Positions 42,922 through 51,213 of a stretch of 64,000 nt of DNA are shown here, piece after piece (the stretch's first letter is position 1; each line of letters starts with the position of its first letter). A program made the position numbers and the translations under genes. Under the pieces are notes generated by a model. That model was not told where the DNA came from. It saw only the letters and a list, made by a program, of their open reading frames with translations, and did not search any database. The DNA is from Gaetbulibacter_A sp043876815 (GTDB lineage Bacteria; Bacteroidota; Bacteroidia; Flavobacteriales; Flavobacteriaceae), in contig NZ_JBAWKA010000005.1 of assembly GCF_043876815.1 (NCBI RefSeq), positions 235,805-299,804 of the forward strand, in the 5' to 3' direction.

Positions 42922-44166
42922 TCAGTTCTTATAGATCACACCGTCCTTCATCACGAAGGTTACGTCCTGCATCGTCGAAATATCCTGTAAAGGGTTTCCC
43001 TGAACTGCGATAATATCAGCCAGAAAATTCGATTTAATTTGACCAAGATTATCCAGATCAAATATTTTGGCATTTCCTGATGTGGCCGAAATAAGGACAC
43101 CCAAAGGCCTCATTCCATAGGCAACCATCAATACCATTTCGCGGTAATTGTCACCATGTGGAAAGACACCAACATCGCCACCAAAAACAATTTGAACCCC
43201 CGATTCCAAAGCCGCTTTAAACGAAGCTTTTTTTCGCGCAATTCGATCCGGCTCCGGGTCGATGCCTTTGCGCCAACCTAGGTACTGACTTATAGCATCA
43301 CCGGCAGCTAGAGTAGGACATAGCCCAACCTCTTTAGATTTCATAAGCTTGAAAATTTCCAAGGTTCCATCATCGCCATGTTCAATGGTTCTTACTCCCG
43401 CATTAGTAGCGCGCAAAATCCCTTCAGGCGTGCTGGCGTGAGCTACAATAGGTATTCCGGCGCTATGTGCCGTAGCCACCATAGCATCGATTTCAGATTG
43501 TAAAAAAGTAGCTTGTGAGGGGGCGCCTGACGACCAGCGGTAATCCGCATATATTTTAACCACATCAATACCATGACCCATTTGCCGGCGAACCGTTTCG
43601 ATACAGTCAGGAACACCGCTGGCGGTTTCTGCGCCTAAAGGCACGGTAACACCATCGTGAAATCCTTTAGGACCATAAGCCCCTGTCGCCACAACAGCTG
43701 GTCCGGCAACCAACAACCGCGGCCCCGGAATGATTCCTGATTCAATAGATTTTTTTACATAAAGATCGGTATAACCAGCCCCTTCCGATCCCAGATCGCG
43801 CATGGTAGTTACGCCGGCCATAAGCGATTTTTTAGCGTGATTGGTAGCTCGGATAGCACGTTCAGCAGGCGATTCTTTTAACACCTGATCATTCCAGCTG
43901 GTTTCATTATAAGGATGTAATAAAATATGGGAGTGTCCTTCTATAATACCCGGAAGCAGAGTGGTGCCTTTGAGATCAATGGTCTTTGTAACTTTAAAAT
44001 TGGATGCTCCGGATTGTGGTCCTGCATAGCTAATGTGATTATCGGTAACAACAACCACCCAATTCTCGTGCATGGTATTGCCATCGAAAACACGGTCCGG
44101 TTGCAATAGGGTTTGTGCGAAGCTGAGTTGAGCCAAAAGGGTTAAAAGGAGTGCTATATATTTCAT
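42922..44166 (-). CDS. Secreted amidohydrolase family protein
   Basis: The 414-residue protein has a signal peptide (MKYIALLLTLLAQLSFAQ), then an amidohydrolase barrel with the metal-binding HSH (LLPGIIEGHSHILLHPY, about 77), catalytic Lys in VVKIYADY, His in IVAHASTPEG and TIEHGDDG, and Asp in VFGGDVGVFPHG. Closest in style to imidazolonepropionase-like periplasmic hydrolases that cleave cyclic amides or dipeptides. The exact substrate is unknown. Confidence 0.92.
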   Translation of the reverse strand: MKYIALLLTLLAQLSFAQTLLQPDRVFDGNTMHENWVVVVTDNHISYAGPQSGASNFKVTKTIDLKGTTLLPGIIEGHSHILLHPYNETSWNDQVLKESPAERAIRATNHAKKSLMAGVTTMRDLGSEGAGYTDLYVKKSIESGIIPGPRLLVAGPAVVATGAYGPKGFHDGVTVPLGAETASGVPDCIETVRRQMGHGIDVVKIYADYRWSSGAPSQATFLQSEIDAMVATAHSAGIPIVAHASTPEGILRATNAGVRTIEHGDDGTLEIFKLMKSKEVGLCPTLAAGDAISQYLGWRKGIDPEPDRIARKKASFKAALESGVQIVFGGDVGVFPHGDNYREMVLMVAYGMRPLGVLISATSGNAKIFDLDNLGQIKSNFLADIIAVQGNPLQDISTMQDVTFVMKDGVIYKN

Positions 44167-44222
44167 TACGGCTGAGTATTAAATTATTTTATTTTCTATG
44201 TTAGAAAAGTTAGTTGATCTAT

Positions 44223-44750
44223 TTATTCATCATCAGTTGATTTTGGACCTTTAACCGACTGATACATTCCTTCGGAAATTTCAATATTTGTATCCACGAT
44301 ATCATCAATGTGTTTCTGAAATTCTGGAAAGAACAATTCTCGTCTCAATTTCCAGAAAAGCCGAAATCCGGGTTGGTCTTTTACACCAATAGCTGCCTTG
44401 GTAATGGATTCTTGAATACGTGAATCGAGGGTTCCTTGCTCACTTAAATAAAAACTGTTTTGAAAGGTTAAAAACAGACCATGCAAACTTATTATAACCT
44501 GAAATCTTTCTTCCGAATTTAATCCATCAGGATTTGCCATAAAGTTCCAAAACAGACTGCTGGATTGTTGATTATTGCCCATTTCAGTATACCAAGACGA
44601 AATAGTTGCCACCGTACTCGCCGCAGTTGCCGACTGGGTTGCTTTCGTATTTTCTGTAAATTGAACGCCAACAAAAATAAGTGAAATAACAATGGCTACC
44701 GCACCCACTATATCTGTGATTAAGCTTATTTTTTGAATTCTTTTTTCCAT
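44223..44750 (-). CDS. Hypothetical membrane-anchored protein
   Basis: The 175-residue product has a short cytoplasmic start, one TM helix (about 12-29, DIVGAVAIVISLIFVGVQF) followed by the motif ENTKATQSATAAS, then a soluble helical domain (WYTEMGNNQQSSSLFWNF...). The layout is like DUF6090 (one N-terminal helix plus variable soluble tail), but the head sequence differs. Function unknown. Confidence 0.7.
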   Translation of the reverse strand: MEKRIQKISLITDIVGAVAIVISLIFVGVQFTENTKATQSATAASTVATISSWYTEMGNNQQSSSLFWNFMANPDGLNSEERFQVIISLHGLFLTFQNSFYLSEQGTLDSRIQESITKAAIGVKDQPGFRLFWKLRRELFFPEFQKHIDDIVDTNIEISEGMYQSVKGPKSTDDE

Positions 44751-44824
44751 GTTTTTATCATAATTTATAGGTTGGCCAAAATGAAAAAGAAAGGATTATT
44801 TAAACTTTTTGTTCCGTCTGTCTT

Positions 44825-44902
44825 GTGGCAAGCACGTATAAATAAACCTAATTTAACAAACCTGCCTGACTTCCGGCAGGTAAAACCAAAAACAGGGTTA
44901 GT
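44825..44902. repeat. Degenerate inter-cassette palindrome (left edge of array)
   Basis: TAAACCTAATTTAACAAACC resembles the conserved CTAATTTAGCAAA stretch of elements d, h and g. It is followed by an inner hairpin CCTGCC-TGACTTCC-GGCAGG and a right end GTTAGTAAAG-TTGTTATT that resembles element f (GTTAGTAACA-GTTATT). The left AAC arm is not recognisable. Confidence 0.45.
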
Positions 44903-44909
44903 AAAGTTG

Positions 44910-45389
44910 TTATTCACCTTGAGGTACAGAAGCATGGATCTGGACAATTTTCCAAAGATCGTCCCTTTTTTCAAGTACGCCGGTAATTCTAACATCACTT
45001 ATTTGAATTGTGTCTGATTGCATCACTATTTCCCAATCACCAATATCTGCAAACCAAGAAACGTTGCCAGTCTGATTTAAATATACATTTAAATTTTTAG
45101 AGTTTATTTTGGCTGAATCAAATGCTTTAAATTGGTTTATGTGATTTTGCTTCCATTCCTCCCAATTCATATGAACATCAGAGATACTCGTCCCAAAACT
45201 GAGCATACTTTCATCGTGTGCCATCACTTCAGACATAAGATTTATGTCTTTTTGCTCAAAGGATTTATAAAGCTTTTTAATAGTTTTTTGGACATTTGAT
45301 TGTTCCGCTTGATCGTCTATTTTATTCGTACACGAGGATGTTAAATAAAAAAGCGTCAAAATAGCGAGTAGCATCGTTTTAGTCTTCAT
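44910..45389 (-). CDS. NTF2-like (SnoaL/DUF4440) lipoprotein
   Basis: From the ATG at 45389 (MKTKTMLLAILTLFYLTSSC) the product is 159 residues with a lipobox Cys about 20. An NTF2-like domain follows (VQKTIKKLYKSFEQKDINLMSEVMAHDESMLSFGTS shortened here, then WFADIGDWEIV, VLEKRDDLWKIVQIHAS). These cone-shaped domains bind small ligands or act as enzymes; role unknown. Its upstream context (TTGGTTGGTTTTAATTA) is shared with cassettes at 51202 and 49923. The alternative upstream ATG (45425) would place residues before the signal peptide. Confidence 0.82.
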   Translation of the reverse strand: MKTKTMLLAILTLFYLTSSCTNKIDDQAEQSNVQKTIKKLYKSFEQKDINLMSEVMAHDESMLSFGTSISDVHMNWEEWKQNHINQFKAFDSAKINSKNLNVYLNQTGNVSWFADIGDWEIVMQSDTIQISDVRITGVLEKRDDLWKIVQIHASVPQGE

Positions 45390-45402
45390 TTTTTGGTTGG
45401 TT

Positions 45403-45732
45403 TTAATTAAGAATTCCATATTCAAGTTGACGCTTGTATTCTTCTGATGAAAAGGTTCCTTTTGAATCTTTAATCAGATTATTATCGCTCATGGTCCATA
45501 GCTCAAATCCACTAATTTTCACTTTATGCCCTTTCCCATTTGGGTCTGCATCAGTTCCGGTTAGTGTCCAATGAAACGCTATTCCATTTGGTTTGTGAAC
45601 TAAACTGTCACAACGCACCTGCATATCTGGAAATTTGGTCATAAAACTTTGTGCAACATTGGAAATTTCATGTCTCCCTACAGCGGGTTCTCCGTCGTTT
45701 ACCTGTAAGGTTCCGTCATCCTCAAAAAACAT
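45403..45732 (-). pseudogene. SnoaL/NTF2-like domain protein, probably 5'-truncated
   Basis: The ATG at 45732 falls inside an NTF2-like fold: in-frame codons upstream encode the missing first helix (FARGYAQVWSSKRPEFVSMF), but there is no start codon before the TGA of the preceding frame at 45835. The remainder (GRHEISNVAQSFMTKFPDMQ, GIAFHWTLTGTDA, FELWTMSDNNLIKD) is an intact SnoaL domain. Probably a decayed second half of a longer gene. Confidence 0.6.
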
Positions 45733-45834
45733 AGAAACAAACTCGGGTCGTTTACTACTCCAGACCTGCGCATAACCTCGAGCGAAAATATTTATGTCAA
45801 ATTTTAATTTTTCTTTTGGTTGTTCGTGAACAGA

Positions 45835-46125
45835 TCAGGCAATGCTAAAAAGTTTCCATTGCTCATCAGATTTAATGAGTGTTATATGGTTAATTTCTCG
45901 TTTCCCCGGTACTCCAAAACGATTGATGGTAGCATCAGCTTTTACCAATGCCATGCGGTCTGATAGAATAATATCATAATCATCAACAATTTCTAAATAC
46001 GGTTTGGATTGGCTGTTTTGGTATATTTTATAGAACTCATCAATCGGCCACTGTTTAGTTATCCATAAACTATCTTTTAAGGATGTATTCCCAATCAATG
46101 CCTGGTCAAAGATCATTTCTTTCAT
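45835..46125 (-). pseudogene. NTF2-like protein; lipoprotein whose start codon is missing
   Basis: The ATG at 46125 gives 96 residues (MKEMIFDQALIGNTSLKDSL...), but the same frame continues upstream to about 46329. There it encodes a convincing lipoprotein signal (YLLSFFVLSILIVSC) and a linker without any ATG, GTG or TTG. Either an ATT/ATA start is used or the start was mutated. The frame ends at TGA 45835-45837 and continues in the same frame into the SnoaL relic 45403-45732. Confidence 0.55.
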
Positions 46126-46374
46126 GGATTCTACATTTTTGTTTCCAGCCGCAAATAGAAGCTTTTCAACGAATTCTTTTATGTCCTGATGCTGCTTATT
46201 TAAGGTTGAATCCTTTTCGTCTGATACTTTTTGCTTATTTAATTCTGGTTTGTCTTGATTGAATCGGCAACTTACTATCAGTATGGACAGTACAAAGAAT
46301 GATAAAAGATATTTGATTGAATTATTAATCGTTATTCTTTATTATTGTTGGTAATGGCATCGTGATTACTTTCG

Positions 46375-47112
46375 TTATTTTTCTAATTCCGTTTTTAAAA
46401 GGTCTTTTAAAATATCGGCCTCTTCTATTAATTTTTGAAAACGTCTAATTGTGGCATTTTCTCCAAAAATTTTCCAAGAAAAGTAGGCTTCAAGTTTAAG
46501 AAATATTTCTGGTCTCTTTTTTTCAAGATCTAAAAAAGCTAATAATTCTGGTTGACCTTGAAGATTTGATTCTACAGATCCACCGCTCATCATTGCACTT
46601 TGTAAAATACTATTAGCATCATCATTATTGTTTTTAGATATATTTAATGCTTGCATCTTACTCGCATTAAATTGGGTTAATCTCTCACGTAGATTGGGTG
46701 CTAACAACTTTATATCACCTGTATTTATTAGTGATTGAATAGAGTTCGTTTTGAATTCCAACGATTTAGTATTGAAACTATTAATTCCAACAGTTTTATA
46801 AGTTGTTTCGAAGTTAACAAACGGTCTTTTAAAAGTTTCTCTGTAATCGTTATATTTTTTAATTGAAGAGTCCAAAACAATAATTATATTTTCTGCGTAT
46901 TCCTTATCCGCTTCCATGTCTGCAATAAGTTGTTGATAATAATTTTGTTTAATGTCCTCTATCTTTCTGTCCTCATTCCAATTGTTAATTTGTAATGCAA
47001 TCAAAATTCCAATAACAACAAGAATTATTTCTCCAATGGCGTATTTCAGATACTTGACGGTATTACCTTCTGATAGTAGGTTTTGTCGAAAATGTCTGAA
47101 GAATTTGATCAT
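46375..47112 (-). CDS. DUF6090 family protein, paralog 3
   Basis: 245 residues with the family head (MIKFFRHFRQNLLSEGNTVK, then KYAIGEIILVVIGILIALQI, NNWNED). The tail is helical and Asn/Lys-rich (LIADMEADKEYAENIIIVLD). The start overlaps the stop of the relic head frame 47109-47222 as ATGA. Its 3' flank (GATTACTTTCGTTATT) resembles the cassette ends of the other DUF6090 units, but no palindrome is left there. Confidence 0.86.
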   Translation of the reverse strand: MIKFFRHFRQNLLSEGNTVKYLKYAIGEIILVVIGILIALQINNWNEDRKIEDIKQNYYQQLIADMEADKEYAENIIIVLDSSIKKYNDYRETFKRPFVNFETTYKTVGINSFNTKSLEFKTNSIQSLINTGDIKLLAPNLRERLTQFNASKMQALNISKNNNDDANSILQSAMMSGGSVESNLQGQPELLAFLDLEKKRPEIFLKLEAYFSWKIFGENATIRRFQKLIEEADILKDLLKTELEK

Positions 47113-47222
47113 GATGAATGCTTTTTAATTTTTCCGCATGCGGCTATCTCAACAAAAAGTCTACAAGACCGTTGATTTTGCTTTGCAAAATTGGGTTTCG
47201 ATAATCTAAAGAATTTTATCAT
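47109..47222 (-). pseudogene. Relic DUF6090 head upstream of paralog 3
   Basis: ATG 47222 opens a 37-codon frame beginning MIKFFRLSKPNFAKQNQRSC. Its 5' flank (ATCATTGTTAGTGGTTGG on the plus strand) matches the leaders of the DUF6090 genes starting at 48886, 49755 and 61476. The frame then departs from the family and ends at an ATGA overlap with the intact gene. It looks like the head of an earlier cassette gene whose body was deleted. Confidence 0.6.
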
Positions 47223-47248
47223 TGTTAGTGGTTGGTTTAATATTATGT

Positions 47249-47314
47249 AACGGTCTCGTACAATAGTCAGTTATGCGATTAAAGTTAGTGTTTTTTTGTT
47301 TTAGTACCGGTGTT
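47249..47314. repeat. Inter-cassette element a (66 nt)
   Basis: AACGGTCTCGTAC at the left and GTACCGGTGTT at the right form the outer stem. Short class. It separates the DUF6090 paralog 3 unit from the DUF6970-like lipoprotein unit, and with the relic frame it accounts for the gap 47113-47431. Confidence 0.6.
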
Positions 47315-47431
47315 AGCAAATTGGAAGGAAATCATCAATTTTCTTAAAAGATGCTTTAATCTCTGTGTCATTGTTATAACTTTCTAACATTTCAATATTA
47401 CAAAATGATAGTCTTTTTCATTTTAATAACG

Positions 47432-47782
47432 TTATCTTTCCCAGATCGTGCTTTCGTATTTTGCACTTGAAAAATCTTCACCATTGATTTCTGTATTCCC
47501 GGAAATGCCACCTAAAAATCCAAGACTATTACAGTTATAGTCTATAACCTCCGAAGTCATATCTGCCCCACATGTTCCAGGGTTAAATACATAAACAGTA
47601 TTTCCTTGAAAAGTATATTTCTTTACGTTTACGCCATTATCACATTTCTGTTCTTTATCGAAAACTTTTCTTAAGTTTTCTATACAATCAGGTGTGTCTT
47701 TCTCAATGTCATATGTTTTACAACTATTAAAACTAATCATTGTAAAAACTAACACTAAAATAATTTGTCGGTTTATAGTCAT
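47432..47782 (-). CDS. Small lipoprotein, DUF6970-like
   Basis: 116 residues with a lipobox (FTMISFNSC, Cys about 21), then PDCIENLRKVFDKEQKC, a strand-rich NTVYVFNPGTCGADMTSEVID, and YNCNSLGFLGGISGNTEING, a pattern I associate with DUF6970-type proteins of Bacteroidota. Several Cys suggest disulfides. Function unknown. It is the only gene of its cassette. Confidence 0.68.
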   Translation of the reverse strand: MTINRQIILVLVFTMISFNSCKTYDIEKDTPDCIENLRKVFDKEQKCDNGVNVKKYTFQGNTVYVFNPGTCGADMTSEVIDYNCNSLGFLGGISGNTEINGEDFSSAKYESTIWER

Positions 47783-47981
47783 TTTTTATGTGTGTTGCTG
47801 TGTTTGTGTAAAGATAGTTAGGAATATGAGCGAGTAACTTACTAAAAATGGAACGAACCATAGGAAAGTACTGGCCAAGTTGTTAGCATTTATTATTTAT
47901 ATTCATAAATTTTTTCCTATCATATTTTTCTTGTTAGAGATATCTCTTGTTAAGGTTTCGGGGTTTGTTTTAATGATTGCT

Positions 47982-48112
47982 AAGGGTCTTGTGTTTGAAA
48001 AGTAGCGGACTCCGAAGTTAGGAGACTTCCTAGGGCGGGGGAAGACCATAAGATGAAAACGTTGTTTCAAAATTAGCTTAATATCGCTTGTTTTTTAACT
48101 CAGTTCTTGGTT
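47982..48112. repeat. Inter-cassette element b (131 nt)
   Basis: Left boundary degenerate (AAG for AAC, then GGTCTTGTGTTTGAAAAGTA), AGTAGCGG box, right end GTTGGCCTTTC. It explains most of the 339-nt gap 47783-48121. A further GTTAGCATTTATTA near 47881 could be the end of an extra empty unit. Confidence 0.5.
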
Positions 48113-48121
48113 GGCCTTTCG

Positions 48122-48886
48122 TTATTTTTTATTTATATAATTCTCAATTTCATTACTTAACTCTTTTCCTTTTTCGATTATCTCATCATATTGTTTAATA
48201 ACAAAAATCACAAAAAATTCATTTCGTAGCAGAATTCCTTTTACCTCTCCGTGTTTTTCAATTAATTTATAAAAATCAACTTTGTCTTTAGAATTATTAT
48301 ATTTTTTTGGATTTGAGAATATTCTAAATTCAGACCAAGCCTCATCATAAAAACCCTCACTCCATAGTTCACTTTCCAGTTTTTCAGTTTGTGAATTCTG
48401 TCTGAATTCCATAAAATTTGTTGCGTCAACAACTTTATTATATTCTAGTATTTTCTCCCTAATCACAGATAGTTCTTCGGAATCGAACATTGAAGTGGAT
48501 TTAATTCTTTGGAATCCGCTTTGGTCTGAATCGAATTTTCGTTCACTTGCAATACTCATAAACGTTTCCATAAAATCTACTTGATCTTCAATAATTCCAG
48601 ATTTATATTGATCAATTATCTTCGTACTCATTTCTGCCGATTTCATTCTAAATTTTCTCATCTCCAATAATTGAGATTCGTCATTTTTCAGATTTTCTTT
48701 TATGGTTTGTAAATGGCTCAATAGAATTCTTTTTTCCTTGTTTAAGGAACTCCAGTTATTAATACTTAACGCTATTAAAATTCCAATAACTACAAGTATA
48801 ATTTCTCCAATGGCATATTTCAAATACTTTCCAGTTTTGTTTTTATCCATAAGGTCATAACGTATTTTTCTAAAGAATTTTATCAT
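48122..48886 (-). CDS. DUF6090 family protein, paralog 4
   Basis: 254 residues: head MIKFFRKIRYDLMDKNKTGK, KYAIGEIILVVIGILIALSI (Ser instead of Gln before INNW), then a coiled-coil-like acidic tail (LQTIKENLKNDESQLLEMRK) and a terminal Lys/Asn-rich end. Unit ends: GTTGGCCTTTC and, inverted, GTTAGCCTTCA. Confidence 0.87.
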   Translation of the reverse strand: MIKFFRKIRYDLMDKNKTGKYLKYAIGEIILVVIGILIALSINNWSSLNKEKRILLSHLQTIKENLKNDESQLLEMRKFRMKSAEMSTKIIDQYKSGIIEDQVDFMETFMSIASERKFDSDQSGFQRIKSTSMFDSEELSVIREKILEYNKVVDATNFMEFRQNSQTEKLESELWSEGFYDEAWSEFRIFSNPKKYNNSKDKVDFYKLIEKHGEVKGILLRNEFFVIFVIKQYDEIIEKGKELSNEIENYINKK

Positions 48887-48915
48887 TTGGTTAGTAGTTG
48901 GTCATAATGAAGGCT

Positions 48916-48960
48916 AACGGTCTCGTGTATGAACCGGTTTAATGGTTAATACAAATTGTT
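48916..48960. repeat. Inter-cassette element c (45 nt)
   Basis: Shortest element: AACGGTCTCGTGTAT...AATACAAATTGTT with a central AACCGGTT palindrome. It separates two DUF6090 genes. Confidence 0.6.
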
Positions 48961-48972
48961 ATGCTTTGGTTA

Positions 48973-49755
48973 TTATTCCATTTGTTCTAATTCTTTATTA
49001 ATTTTTATAATAAGCTCAGCTGCCGTTTCCTTAACTTCTTTAAATATTTTTAGAAGTCTTGAATGACGGACGTAGTTATTTTTGAAGTGATTTCTTCCTC
49101 TTGTAGAATTCGCAAAATCAATCATCATTCTCACATGTTCCAAAGAATCTTGCCGTATTGAAAATGTTTTTTCAAGAGTTCCGGCACCATTCATATTCAT
49201 GCGATACTCATCTATCTCTATATACTTTTCTAAGTCGAGCATATAGGATTGATTTTCAGACACTTCTTTTTCATCCCATGACGTTTTGTATTCAACCCTT
49301 CTTTTAGTTATGCCGTAATAATTGTTAATTTCATCTGTAATACTTTCAAAGCCTGTAAATTTTGAATCTCCCACATTCTGAACCCTTTGAAAGGTTCGGT
49401 CATTTATGGAAGTATCCCAATAAGTTCCATCAAAACTCATCCAAAGACTGTCTATAGGACTCGTATTATCGTGAATTCTATTGAGAGCCCATTCCCCTAC
49501 ATCAATACTTGCGGAAATACTTTTAATGGATCGATTGAATGCAATGGTATCCCCTACTAAATCCTTCCTAATTTCCGATAAATAGTTTTTGGATTTTGCA
49601 AAGTCCTTTCTGCTTTCATTCCAGTTATTGATTTGCAGTGCAATTAATATCCCAATAACAACCAGAATAATTTCACCAATCGCATATTTTAGGTATTTAC
49701 CTGTTTTGTTATCCATAAGCAAGCTTTGTCTTATTTTTCTAAAGAATTTTATCAT
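48973..49755 (-). CDS. DUF6090 family protein, paralog 5
   Basis: 260 residues with head MIKFFRKIRQSLLMDNKTGK, KYAIGEIILVVIGILIALQI, NNWNES. The tail (DLVGDTIAFNRSIKSISASI, FTGFESITDEINNYYGITKR) is unrelated to the neighbouring paralog despite the near-identical head. Unit ends GTTATGCTTT and, inverted, GTTGTGCTTT, almost the same tag as paralog 6. Confidence 0.87.
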   Translation of the reverse strand: MIKFFRKIRQSLLMDNKTGKYLKYAIGEIILVVIGILIALQINNWNESRKDFAKSKNYLSEIRKDLVGDTIAFNRSIKSISASIDVGEWALNRIHDNTSPIDSLWMSFDGTYWDTSINDRTFQRVQNVGDSKFTGFESITDEINNYYGITKRRVEYKTSWDEKEVSENQSYMLDLEKYIEIDEYRMNMNGAGTLEKTFSIRQDSLEHVRMMIDFANSTRGRNHFKNNYVRHSRLLKIFKEVKETAAELIIKINKELEQME

Positions 49756-49784
49756 TGGGTTATTGGTTGGTTATAATAAAGCAC

Positions 49785-49908
49785 AACGTTTATGTATAAG
49801 ATTAGTTGCGTGGTTTAAGCACCTAATTTAGCAAATACAAACCGAATAGAAAATCCGTGAGGATTTTCGTAAGTAGGCTTGCACTAGCAATTAATTTTAT
49901 ACGGTGTT
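49785..49908. repeat. Inter-cassette element d (124 nt)
   Basis: Long class: AACGTTTATGTATAAGATTA, GTTGCG box, CTAATTTAGCAAATA, inner hairpin GAAAATCC-GTGA-GGATTTTC, CTAGCAATTAATTTTATACG and GTGTT. Nearly identical to element m, with a compensatory change in the inner stem. Confidence 0.78.
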
Positions 49909-49922
49909 GGCAGTAGTTATTT

Positions 49923-51116
49923 CTATTCATTTGCTTTTAAAACTCTCAATATATTTCCTCCAAGTATTTTCGAAATATCTTTTTCGTTATATCCCTTTTC
50001 AATTAATGCTTTTGTGATTAAAGGATATTTCGTAACGTCGTTTAATTGTTTTGGTGGTAAAACCATTCCGTCAAAATCAGAACCTATTCCAACATAATCG
50101 ACACCAACTAATTTAATGATGTATTCAATATGGTCAATTAAAAGATTAAAAGGTGCTTTCAATTCTTCTGACTCTTGACGATATTTTGGATACATTAATT
50201 CTTCTGCGAGATATTCGTTAACACCCGAAAGTTTGAGAGAATCAATTTCAGATTTATGTTTTTCAAGAAATTCATCTTCTTTTTTTCCGACTGTTGAATC
50301 TAAAAATCCAGAACTGAAATTAATCTGAATAACTCCATCATTTTTTGCAATTGCTTTTATTTGGTCATCTTTCAGATTTCGAGGATGAGGACAGATATTA
50401 TAAACAGAACTGTGAGAAGCAATAATCGGTTTTTTTGTGTTAGCAATAACATCCCAAAAAGTTTGTTCTCCAACGTGAGAAACGTCTATAATAATTCCCA
50501 ATTTGTTCATCCTGTTGACAATTTCTTTTCCAAATTGAGTAAGTCCTTTTTTTCTTTCTGAATTTAACGCTCCATCTTTTTTTGTTTCGTCAGATGCACT
50601 TGTTGCCCATTTGGTAGAATTATTCCAAGTAAGAGTTATATATCGTACTCCACGATTGTAAAGAGAATCTAATTTGTTTAAATCGTCTTCAATTTGATGT
50701 CCTCCTTCTATACCAATTAAGGCTGCTATTTTGTTTTGGCCAACTACTGATAGTAATTCTTCCGTATTTGAAACCTTGACAATCTTTTTTGGATTCCTTT
50801 TAATTACAGCATCTAAACTGTCTATTTGTATATTGGCAAATTTGTAAGGGTTTATTTGATTACCATCACTCCAAACAGAAAAAAATTGAACATCTAATCC
50901 ACCTTTTTTCATTCTGTCTAAATCGCTGTGAGTTTTTCCCTTTAAGTCATCGTCAATTATATAACCTTTTTCCATTGTTTGTAACAGAATATCGTTATGA
51001 GAATCAACGAAAATCGCCTGATTATGAATATCTTCAAAAGTTTTGGATTCAGATTTATTATCATTAGAGTTTTTACAGGAAATTAAAACGAAAAATAGTA
51101 TTATTAGATATCTCAT
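49923..51116 (-). CDS. Membrane dipeptidase (M19) lipoprotein
   Basis: 397 residues with a lipobox Cys about 14 (ILFFVLISC). Renal-dipeptidase-type zinc site: HxD in FVDSHNDILL, Glu in ALIGIEGGHQ, His in PIIASHSSVYN and CPHPRNLKDD, and the VGIGSDFDGM loop. It hydrolyses dipeptides, often with D-residues, in the envelope. Unit ends GTTGGCAGTA and, inverted, GTTGCCAGTA. Confidence 0.93.
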   Translation of the reverse strand: MRYLIILFFVLISCKNSNDNKSESKTFEDIHNQAIFVDSHNDILLQTMEKGYIIDDDLKGKTHSDLDRMKKGGLDVQFFSVWSDGNQINPYKFANIQIDSLDAVIKRNPKKIVKVSNTEELLSVVGQNKIAALIGIEGGHQIEDDLNKLDSLYNRGVRYITLTWNNSTKWATSASDETKKDGALNSERKKGLTQFGKEIVNRMNKLGIIIDVSHVGEQTFWDVIANTKKPIIASHSSVYNICPHPRNLKDDQIKAIAKNDGVIQINFSSGFLDSTVGKKEDEFLEKHKSEIDSLKLSGVNEYLAEELMYPKYRQESEELKAPFNLLIDHIEYIIKLVGVDYVGIGSDFDGMVLPPKQLNDVTKYPLITKALIEKGYNEKDISKILGGNILRVLKANE

Positions 51117-51152
51117 ATTCTTGAATTCAGGATTTTGGTTTTAATTACTGGC

Positions 51153-51213
51153 AACGGTTTGGCTAAAAAGCGTTGCTGTCTCGCAGAGCAGCTATGATTT
51201 TTTAGCCATTGTT
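51153..51213. repeat. Inter-cassette element e (61 nt)
   Basis: Short class: AACGGTTTGGCTAAAAA at the left pairs with TTTTTAGCCATTGTT at the right. The loop part contains TGTCTCGCAGAGCAG. Confidence 0.75.

Noticed and set aside
44733..45017. Plus-strand 94-codon frame
   Set aside because: It runs antisense through the degenerate palindrome and the end of the NTF2 lipoprotein gene, and has no family features.
45835..45837. Selenocysteine codon or programmed read-through at the in-frame TGA
   Set aside because: The TGA lies between two domains, not at a catalytic site. No hairpin typical of a SECIS is evident directly downstream, and the upstream part also lacks a start codon, so gene decay is simpler.
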